From contig JAWQRM010000146.1 in the NCBI GenBank assembly GCA_033557675.1, positions 1 to 28,504 on the forward strand: a stretch of 28,504 nt of DNA, given 5' to 3'. The notes below the pieces were generated by a model, which was not told the DNA's origin, did not search any database, and was given only the letters and a program-made list of their open reading frames with translations. Source of the DNA: Coptodactyla brooksi. Lineage: Eukaryota > Arthropoda > Insecta > Coleoptera > Scarabaeidae. Positions 1-7,626 of this stretch are shown piece by piece. The position numbers and the translations under genes were made by a program. Positions within the stretch are counted from its first letter, which is position 1; the number at the start of each line of letters is the position of its first letter.

Positions 1-129
1 GCCGGGTATGGTCCTCTTCAGGGCCTCCTCAACCTCCATTACTGTTGTGCAACAATCACAGTTTGGAACCTTTGGCTTTGTAACAAAGTAAAACGAAGTC
101 ACCACTACGCCAAAATTTGTAGAGAGGAT
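1..129. other. Unassigned sequence beside ribozyme 1
   Basis: On the minus strand this lies immediately 3' of hammerhead ribozyme 1. About 20-25 bp next to the ribozyme (including ATTTTGGCG) resemble the sequence 3' of ribozyme 2 and then diverge. I find no supported coding region. It is probably Penelope-like or retrozyme flank, cut by the window edge. Confidence 0.4.
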
Positions 130-172
130 GCTCGACGCACGTTTCGCCAACCAAGTTAGCATCATCAGGAGC
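130..172 (-). ncRNA. Hammerhead ribozyme, type I with short stem III (copy 1)
   Basis: Read on the minus strand, the hammerhead core is in order. Stem I 5' strand GCTC (172-169) is followed by CTGATGA (168-162), one extra T, and stem II GCTAAC/GTTGGC around a TTG loop (160-146, one T-G wobble). Then come GAAA (145-142), a minimal stem III ACG-TG-CGT, the cleavage-site C (134) and stem I 3' strand GAGC (133-130). Such short-stem-III type I hammerheads are known from Penelope-like retroelements and animal retrozymes, where they self-cleave element RNA. The unpaired T before stem II is a small deviation. The wobble in stem II, against a perfect stem in copy 2, keeps the fold. Confidence 0.85.
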
Positions 173-254
173 GATGAAAGACTGAAGTCTTTCATTACTT
201 GTAATTATTGGTACAACATTCTTAACTGTCTGTTTCTTTCGTCATATAAATAAT
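173..254. other. Unassigned spacer between ribozyme 1 and the mitochondrial insertion
   Basis: Short AT-rich sequence. The first ~15 bp (the minus-strand 5' flank of the ribozyme, with TCTTTCATC) are shared with copy 2. Nothing else is recognised. Confidence 0.3.
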
Positions 255-374
255 CATTTTCAATCAAGCTATCTAATATTTCCTAAACAAAATAATCATG
301 ATGAACATAAACCATGAGCTAATATTTATTATTATAGTTATAATCCCCCCCTAAAACTAATCCTATATGAGCTA
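255..374 (-). pseudogene. NUMT fragment, mitochondrial ND4
   Basis: Read on the minus strand with the invertebrate mitochondrial code, this gives pieces typical of insect NADH dehydrogenase subunit 4: AHMGLVLGG near 371-345, then, after a frame change at a run of seven G, LAHGLCSSWLFCLGNIS. TGA must be read as Trp and ATA as Met, which marks mitochondrial origin. It abuts the ND2 piece although the two genes are not neighbours in insect mitochondria, so this is a rearranged nuclear copy and not functional. The outer boundary is approximate. Confidence 0.7.
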
Positions 375-557
375 CAAATCTATTGATACAAAAATAATAG
401 AAAATAATAATAATGTTGAAGCTAATGTTTGGGTAATAAAGTATTTTAAAGCTGTATTTCTTATTGATGGAATAATTGATAATAAATTAATTTCTAATCC
501 TATTCATATTCCTATTCACGTATAAGATGAAATTGAAATAAGGGTTCCAATTATTAA
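375..557 (-). pseudogene. NUMT fragment, mitochondrial ND2
   Basis: The minus strand reads open for 61 codons in the invertebrate mitochondrial code and matches insect NADH dehydrogenase subunit 2. Segments include IGTLISISSYT, WMGLEINLLSIIPSM and LKYFITQTLAST. In the nuclear code it is broken by TGA. Under the mitochondrial code there is no frameshift, so the insertion may be fairly young. One end joins a mariner transposase sequence near 558 and the other joins ND4 near 375. Confidence 0.85.
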
Positions 558-805
558 GACATTTTTGACTGCTTCGTTTGAAATAAAGATTTTGCCGTTC
601 AAAAACATTTGTAGAGACCAATCAAGCAACAATTGTAAGGTGCCAGATCTGGCGAATATGATAGGTATGGTAGTACATCCCATCTAAGCTGTAAAAGCGT
701 TTGGCGGGTTACCAAACTGGTATGTGATCTCGCATTATCTTGGTGGAACACTATACCTTTTTTATTGGTCAATTCTCGCCTTTTTTGTTTGAGTGCATCA
801 TGCAA
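558..805 (-). pseudogene. Mariner transposase C-terminal fragment
   Basis: The reading frame (805-599) contains HQDNARSHTS, the second-Asp motif of mariner transposases, and YSPDLAP, the start of the third-Asp motif. The residue 35 positions after the second Asp, normally the third catalytic Asp, reads Asn (LAPYNC where LAPSDY is usual). The frame then stops and continues shifted as FLNGKIFISNEAVKN up to the ND2 junction. The N-terminal helix-turn-helix region and first catalytic Asp are absent. Confidence 0.85.
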
Positions 806-1038
806 TTTGTCCAGTTAATGACAGTGCATTTTAGGATTTATCGTGGTATTCTCCCAAAGATTTTGGAAAGAGCTTCCAAAAATTTTGCAAGCTTTTGCAA
901 ACTAGTTTGCAAAAAATAATGCAATTTGCCCAATTCATGACAGTACACTTTAATACCATGATCAATTGATCATGGTATTCTGTCAAAAATTTTTAAAAGA
1001 GTCCCCAAGAATTTTGCAAACTTTTGCAAAAAATGTTG
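798..1038. repeat. Short diverged tandem duplication, unit about 115 bp
   Basis: Two diverged copies start at GCAATTTGTCCAGTTAATGA (~799) and GCAATTTGCCCAATTCATGA (~920). Each ends in an AATTTTGCAA...TTTTGCAAA stretch. They lie inside the mariner remnant and carry no coding sequence. Confidence 0.6.
952..979. repeat. Perfect 28-bp palindrome
   Basis: The half-site AATACCATGATCAA (952-965) is followed directly by its exact reverse complement (966-979) with no loop. The first repeat unit has GTGGTATT at the equivalent place but no palindrome. It may be a scar of an inverted duplication. Confidence 0.9.
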
Positions 1039-1313
1039 CATACCAATTTTGGCACTGGTGTTCCGCACACTAATTCTTTTCTTGCTTGAACGACAATTTT
1101 ACCTTTCTTGTAATAGAAAAGCAAAATATGCCGAAAATGCTGTTCTTGAGTTTCCATGCTTCAGAAAACATAAAAAGAAACAACTGCACTGATATACTAT
1201 GCGTACTATGCATACTACTATGTATATATAGTTTAGAATGAAGTAGGTTGGTTAAAATACAACTAACGCTTCTGCTGTGAAAGAAACGAAATTACTTTCA
1301 GAACAACCCAATA

Positions 1314-1478
1314 TATTTTATTTTAATAAATAAATTATTGCATTCATTGTCTTACTACAGAATTTGGCGTCTTCATGCAAAAGAGGACGTTATGTTGATG
1401 AACATTGCGAGAAAAGGATCTCAAAATGGTTTGAAGAATTATCAGATGACCCCTTTCGCCAAAATGTGAAGAAAAGAT
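1314..1478. other. Unassigned AT-rich spacer
   Basis: It lies between the mariner terminus and ribozyme 2. A minus-strand open frame runs through it and the ribozyme, but the peptide has no recognisable domain. Confidence 0.3.
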
Positions 1479-1521
1479 GCTCGACGCACGTTTCGCTAAC
1501 CAAGTTAGCATCATCAGGAGC
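1479..1521 (-). ncRNA. Hammerhead ribozyme, type I with short stem III (copy 2)
   Basis: Same architecture and orientation as copy 1, exactly 1349 bp away: stem I GCTC (1521-1518) with GAGC (1482-1479), CTGATGA (1517-1511), stem II GCTAAC/GTTAGC with loop TTG, GAAA, ACG-TG-CGT and cleavage-site C at 1483. Stem II is fully Watson-Crick here. Two same-orientation hammerheads are what Penelope-like terminal repeats or retrozyme dimers give, but the interval is now occupied by mariner and mitochondrial DNA. Confidence 0.85.
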
Positions 1522-1889
1522 GATGAAAGACTAACTACCAACTAACATAAACGAAAAAAGCGACAGTTAATTGTTTCTTAAGTGCTCTTCCGCAACCAAT
1601 AGGAGACCCATTAAGCGTTTCCCTACCTTATCCCCACTACCCGTTAACACAATACCTCCCCGTACAGCGTGTCCCGTCCCCGTGTTATCTAGCCTAAGAA
1701 TACAGAGCCCCTGGCCCTACCCCTTACAACTACCAACCTGTCCAACATTTCCTCTAAATCTGTTAACCCTAGTCTATCAAACTATACAGAGGGCTAACCG
1801 GTATTGGCCCTCTATCTTTATTAAGTCTATTCCTACATTTAACAGTTTCTATGCTTTTTCTATTCCTTATTTGAAATAATAGTGTATAT
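1522..1889. other. Unassigned sequence, C-rich on the plus strand
   Basis: A C-rich, relatively GC-rich stretch (~1590-1800) inside AT-rich DNA. A 102-codon plus-strand frame (1571-1879) gives a Pro/Thr/Leu-rich peptide without a domain. I treat it as transposon untranslated sequence, possibly the Penelope-like or retrozyme body. Confidence 0.35.
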
Positions 1890-2990
1890 ACATGGGATAA
1901 AAAAGAATTAATGAAAAAATAGAAAATGAACATTGTTTTCCAAGTCTAAATTAAATAATAAGAATTCTTGATAGCAACATCTCATGGTATCACAGTTAGT
2001 TATTAAAAGAAATATCCTTAAAGTAAATACCACGGTATTTCATGTTTATAATAACATATACGATAGCAATATTTCAGTGTTTGGAACTAACTTTCTACAT
2101 AATTTATATATTATAACCAATTTTGAGCAATATTTATTAAATTTTACAATTATTTATTCCAATTAAAATGCAACAATGGAAAGTTTATGTGTACGAAACT
2201 CTTTGCTATTAAATCATCATATTTACAATTATTGTAGAATATTTACAATGTGAAATTGCAGTGTCATCGTTGAATTAACTAGTTAACGTAAAATTTGATG
2301 CGTATAATTTAGCGTATAAAAATTAATCAATAAATGAAATAGGGAATGAACTTTGATGTAGGTACATGTTCTACTGTTTGTCTGAATTAAAAAATGAATA
2401 TTCCTGATGGCGACATCTGGTGACGTGGATGTTAATTATACATGGAGGGTTCATAAATTGGAACGCGGTTCGATAAAAAAGCTGGAAGGCGATATTGCAT
2501 AGAACATGAACATTGAACATTGTTTTATTACGTGCGGTTACTCATCGATAAGAATCGTTTGAAGGTGGGTAATCTCGTTTTTCGTTTTGTATCACTTTTG
2601 CGTAAAATCGAAATGCCATACACAACTTACGGTATTGATAGTTAAGTTTAAAGCATTTCTAGCCTCTAAGTTAGAGGTTAGTTGTCAAGGTACGTCACCT
2701 TGACAGCTAGACCTAACCCAACCTAACCTCATTAATTGGAACGCGAGTTTGCGTTTGAAAAAGACTTTCCGTTTGCCGTTAAATGGTTATCTTTACGATT
2801 GTTCGAAAATCTTTATCGTTTTCTTGCGTGATATATGTTTAAATTAAAGAATAAAAATTAAATATTCGCGACCGCGACATCTGTTGGCGCTGTCGTTAAG
2901 TATATTTACCAGTAGATATTATAATTATGTGCTATAAAAATCCATTAATGAAAGTAAAGTAATAATGAATAACAAAATTGCAAAGAGTCT
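1890..2990. repeat. Three diverged copies of a short repeat about 450 bp apart
   Basis: Two short modules recur in the same order: TATAAAAAT...TTAATGAAA (near 1896, 2312, 2933) and GAAT-T-C...GCGACATCT or a variant (near 1965, 2397, 2866). The sequence between copies is not shared. No coding region is seen. This suggests several insertions of one short element rather than a clean tandem array. Confidence 0.45.
2663..2705. repeat. Two adjacent short hairpins
   Basis: CCTCTAA-G-TTAGAGG (2663-2677) is followed by TGTCAAGGT-ACGTC-ACCTTGACA (2683-2705). Next to them is a CCTAACCCAACCTAACCT run (2711-2728), of a kind frequent near insect genes. It is likely the end of a small inverted-repeat element. 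Confidence 0.6.
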
Positions 2991-3460
2991 CCATTACTTT
3001 TTTTATTCAAGTTCACATAACCGATAAATGTTCTATAAAAAAAATAAACTTGCATTAAAGGCGTACAGTTGGCAATGACGATTGTGCGTTATAAAGATAA
3101 TATTGATCAAATTGATAATAATAATTAAAAATAACCGGGTGATGTAGAATATGCGTAAAGTTAATCAATGTAGATTCTATCTCGTGTTTTTTTAGTGATA
3201 ACAGTATCGTATACGACTTGTACAGAGTATTTAAAAATAATATGCCTACTCGTGTTTATTTGGTTGCCTATCATTCGAGGTCATGAGAAGTCTAAAAACT
3301 CTGTGTACTATACTTTGTATTCTTGGCTATTATTATGATCAAGATGAATATGATACATGTATGTAACCTCTAGTTTTCTACTATCTCGTTCTCTTTCGCT
3401 TTCTAAATGCAATACACAGTAAGCGTTGGTAAACAATGCTATTGTTGTCGTTTATAATTC
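2991..3460. other. Intergenic AT-rich sequence, nothing recognised
   Basis: No conserved frame, RNA gene or clear repeat was recognised. Confidence 0.4.
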
Positions 3461-6085
3461 CACTGTAAATCGACTTATTGCGAAAAAATATTATGACTAA
3501 GTGCATTTCTTGCTGAATGTTATTGTCATTCACAAGTAATTTCTGCCTAGTTACTCAAGATAACTTGCGTTTCGCAAACGAAAACAAAAGGAGTGCTTAA
3601 ACTTTTAATTTACAATTTTATCTAGATTTAAAAAAGAAAAACATATAGAATAAATGGTGAATAACAACCAGCAACTCTACTACTTCATTAGGATGAATAA
3701 TCCACCCGTAAAAACTGATTTGAATCATCTCGGGTTACAATAGTACGTTATAAACAATTTAAAACTGTCTACATAAAACTGTGATATTTAATCTGTCAAA
3801 GAAAGAAATTCTTTTATGAAACCAAAAGTCCATGTTTAATGTGGCGGCCATGTTGGTACTACAGTTAGTCACGCCCATTTCAAATACAACATTAATATAA
3901 AAAATACGAATAGAGGAAATTAATTTTCCTTTATTTTAATGAAATCTCTGGCTGGTTACTGAAATTACTTTCGTTTCTCAAACGAAAACAAAAAGAATGC
4001 TTAAATTTTTAATTTACAATTTTATGCATATTTTAAAAAGGAAGACGTACAGAATAAACGGTGTATAACAACCAGAAACTGTAGCTGTGTGGCTTCATTA
4101 GAATAAATAATCCACCTGTACAAACTGAAAAATTATATACAAAAATACACTTCTTCATTGTTTAGTTTCTAATTATTCTTGCTCTAAATATACCGTGTTA
4201 ACAAAAGTCCCTCAACTGTTATAATAAACACGAAATTGTGTATTATGTAAATCTTGCTCATGTTTGTCTAGGTCTGTAAGTCCAGGTCTGGTGTGGCGGC
4301 CATATTGGTACTACACTTAGCCACGCTCATTTCAAATACAATTTTAATATAAAAAATACGAATGAAGGAAATTACTAATCATTTATCAGTAATTTCTGCG
4401 TAGTCACTGAACTTACTTTCGTTTCTTAAACGAAAACAAAAAAAAATGCTTAAACTTTTAGCCTACAATATATTAATAAATTTAAAAAAGAAATTATACT
4501 AGATATTATAGTAGATTTCAAAAAATGTACTAATTTCAATCCTCTCGGGTTATAATAGTACGTTATAAACAATTTAAAACCATCCACATAAAAGTGTAAT
4601 ATTTAATCTGTCAAAGAACATAAAATAGTTCATTCCAATGTTGCAAGTTTACACTTACGGAAGAAGTTTAGATGGAAAAAAGTATAAATATACTAAAAAT
4701 GAGCAGGACTGTGGGTGATATCAATACTAAGATCCCTCAACTGTCATAATAAACGTGAAATTGGGTAATCTGTAAATATAGCTCACGTTTATAAAATTGC
4801 CTATTCTTTTTAATATTTTCCGAAATCTTAAATAAATTCAGGATTTATGAAACCATAAATCCATGTCTGGTGTGGCGGCCATATTGCAACTACACTTAGC
4901 CACGCCCATTTGAAATACAAATAAAGGAAATTAGTAATCTGCGTATTTCTTGCTGAATGTATGCAATTGTTATGTCATTCATCAGTAATTTCTGTATAGT
5001 TACTGAAATTACTTGTGTTTCTCAAATGAAAACAAAAAAAAATGTTTTAATCTTTTAATTGACAATTTTATGTGATTTCAAAAAGAAAGATCCGAGCAAT
5101 ACATGATGAATAACAACCAGAAACTGTGGCTGTATGGAATTTGCACATTGTACTTCATTAGGATGAATAATCCACCAATAAAAACTGATTTGAATCATCT
5201 CGGGTTACAATAGTGTGTCATAAACAATTTAAAACCGTCTACATAAAACTGTAATATTCAATATCTGTTGCAGAACATAAAACAGTTCGTTTGAATGTTG
5301 CAAACTTATAGTTACCGAAAAAGTTTAGAAAATAAGCTTATTTATTGTTTAGTTTCTACCAAATATATATGTTAGGTGAATTCCTGCTCTAAATATAGTC
5401 CTGTTTGGAAAAATTGCAATGCCGTGTAAGGTACATCAGAATTGAATTGAATTAATACCACAAACGAACCGTGTTGATATAAATAAATGATTAAATTTAC
5501 AAAGCAAAAGTGTAACCCCGAAATTCTAATCATTTGAAGAGCTCACCCTAATTTGCACTTACTGTAAATTTTACCCCAATCGCGTGACTCCTTCATGATG
5601 TTGCAATTTTTACAAACAGGAGCATATGTTGTGTGAACAAAATTCAATGAACAAACGCAAAAAGAATGCTTATACTTTTAATTTACAATTTTATGTACGC
5701 AATGAATGATGAATAACGACTAGAAACTGTAGCCGTGTGGAATGTGTACGTTGTACTTCCTTACAATAAATAATCCACCCATAAAAACTGATTTGAATCA
5801 ACTTAGTATGTTATAAGTTAAGATGCATATAAAGTATGTCTTATATTGTAAAATTTTGGTATAAAAAATTATAAACAATAAAAATACACTTCCCACAATT
5901 TACTATGGGAACAAAAGTTCCTCAACTGTTATAATAAACATGAAATTGTGTATTATGTAAATCTTGGTCATGCTTGTTCAGGTCTGTAAGTCCAGGTCTG
6001 GTGTGGCGGCCATATTGGTACTACAGTTAGCCACGCCCATTTAAAATACAGCTTTAATATAAAAAAATATGAATAACGGAAATTA
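3461..6085. repeat. Degenerate array of a 0.4-0.6 kb repeat unit (about five copies)
   Basis: Two anchors recur in the same order. The first is a CGAAAACAAAA-type block followed by TGCTTAAACTTTTAATTTACAATTTTAT (near 3579, 3983, 4431, 5027, 5653). The second is GTGGCGGCCATATTGGTACT followed by ACGCCCATTT (near 3841, 4293, 4872, 6003). Shared spacers include CCTCAACTGTTATAATAAAC and ATGAATAATCCACC. Copies are diverged with indels and have no coding potential. Single copies of the second anchor also lie near 12155 and 20505, so the unit is dispersed as well as arrayed. The array ends just past the 3' end of the syntaxin gene. Confidence 0.8.
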
Positions 6086-6091
6086 CTAATC

Positions 6092-6097
6092 TTTATT
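6092..6097 (-). terminator. Candidate poly(A) signal of the syntaxin gene
   Basis: AATAAA on the minus strand, about 160 nt after the syntaxin stop codon, next to the edge of the repeat array. It is assigned by position only. Confidence 0.45.
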
Positions 6098-6253
6098 ATT
6101 CTATTACGGTTAATTAATTTACAATACATTAGAAGCATGTCAATATTATAAGTAAAAAAGTATGTACAGCGAACAAATGGCCATAAATATATTGAATATC
6201 ACTTAGCTGACACTATACAATACCAACATAGAAAAACCCCGTCCGAGCGCGAT

Positions 6254-7593
6254 CTACCGTTTCAATTCGACGACTAATATTATAATGAGAACAATCAGGA
6301 TGACGGTGCCTATCAGGGCGAGGTAAAACAGTTTCTTGCGGTACCTGCTCTGGTACTGGGCAGCCTTTTGAAGCTCGGCATTTGCGTCCGTCACCGTGCA
6401 AGCCGTGTAGTCCGTGTTGCGTTCGATGGAGTCTGAAAAAGACAGCGCGAGAGGTGAATTCTACACTTCGACAGTTCCAAAATCCCGAAGATTTACCGAG
6501 GACCTCTCGATCCTGGTGCACGATCACGCTCAGCTCCCGCATGATCTCGTTAACGTCGAGAATATCGGCCTCGATCTTCCTGACGGCCACTTCTCTGTCC
6601 ATCAGCATATCCGTCTCGAAGGCGATCTCCCGGGCCAGCTGCGCCTGCTTCTGGGCCTCTGGGTCGGTCCGATCCATCTCCTCAAGTTCGACAGGCGACA
6701 CGAGCAGGTTGGCTTTCATCTTATCCGCGCCCAGCTGTAATCAGAATCCAACTATAAGCGGGTAGCTATTTGTAATATTAAAGTCATAATGCAAAACATT
6801 ACCTTAGAAAATGTTAGTTTTATTCTTTCTTTAAAACTAAACAGTATTTGGTTTTTTGTCCAAAGTGTTATAAGTCTACTCAGTGTACAACATAATATGA
6901 ATTAGCATGAATTCATTAAACTCAGAGAATTATTCCTTTAATCCATGACAAACGGCTGACAACATTATTTCCAAACTTAGATACAACTCTGCGAATTCTT
7001 CTGTGTATGATGACATCAAATGCCACTGGAGAAAGAACATTCAGCATTTTAAAAATAATTCAAAACTACTTGAGAAACTCTAGTTCAGATTCTAGGTTGT
7101 CTAGCTTAGCTAATTTTGTTACCAATACTGAGCTGTTTAAAGTCTTAGACTTTGATGACTTAGTTAAAGAGTTCTCATCACAGAAAGCAGCACGAAAAAT
7201 TGATCTACAGAAGTTAATGTAAAATCATCTTCAGTGAACCTATTTATTTCTACAACTTGTGCAGGATTGTAATTTTGTTGTCGTCAGTCGTATGGTGTAT
7301 TTCATTTTTGAAACTTCCTACAGAGTAGTTTTATGTATAAATAATTTTAAATTTTTACTAAATTTTCTTAAGTGTACATTCTTGTCTTAGATACGAAATA
7401 AAACAAATCTGCAAGAAATATTTTAGCTAACTCTCTTCTTAAAGCATTAAGCATTAACCAAATTATAAAGCATTAATCAAAAAGGCTAAGTTATGAGTTT
7501 TTGAATAACGTTTTGATAATTGTTAGTTATTCAGTGGTATTAATACATACATACATACATACATATTTATATAATATATATATATATATAAAT

Positions 7594-7626
<33 letters not shown>

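Larger units (their letters stand above)
558..1311 (-). mobile_element. Mariner (DD34D) element, truncated and internally rearranged
   Basis: The minus-strand end at 1311 reads TTGGGTTGTTCTGAAAGTAA, a mariner-type terminus, next to a TA dinucleotide (1312-1313). The 3' half of a mariner transposase lies at 558-805. The ~500 bp between should hold the N-terminal half but instead contains a short tandem duplication and a palindrome, so most of the coding region is gone. The opposite end is replaced by the mitochondrial insertion. It cannot transpose by itself. Confidence 0.75.

Noticed and set aside
255..557. Contaminating mitochondrial DNA
   Set aside because: ND2 and ND4 pieces are joined directly and bordered by mariner sequence, which fits a nuclear insertion. 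Reads over the joints are still needed to exclude assembly error.
1571..1879. 102-codon plus-strand open frame, Pro/Leu-rich
   Set aside because: No domain, composition explained by a C-rich non-coding stretch, and transposon surroundings.
2711..2728. CCTAACCCAACCTAACCT as telomeric repeat
   Set aside because: Short and irregular. The insect telomere unit would be tandem TTAGG, and similar strings are common near insect genes.
3461..6085. CRISPR-like array
   Set aside because: Units are hundreds of bp long, diverged and in a eukaryotic setting, with no short identical direct repeats or spacers.
6213..6496. Reading the syntaxin straight through from exon 3
   Set aside because: The read-through tail is not syntaxin-like. 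Splicing out 6433-6496 restores the SNARE helix and membrane anchor in frame.
6382..6765. Plus-strand open frames of 108-127 codons over the syntaxin exons
   Set aside because: They are antisense shadows of GC-richer syntaxin exons 3-4 and have no recognisable domain.
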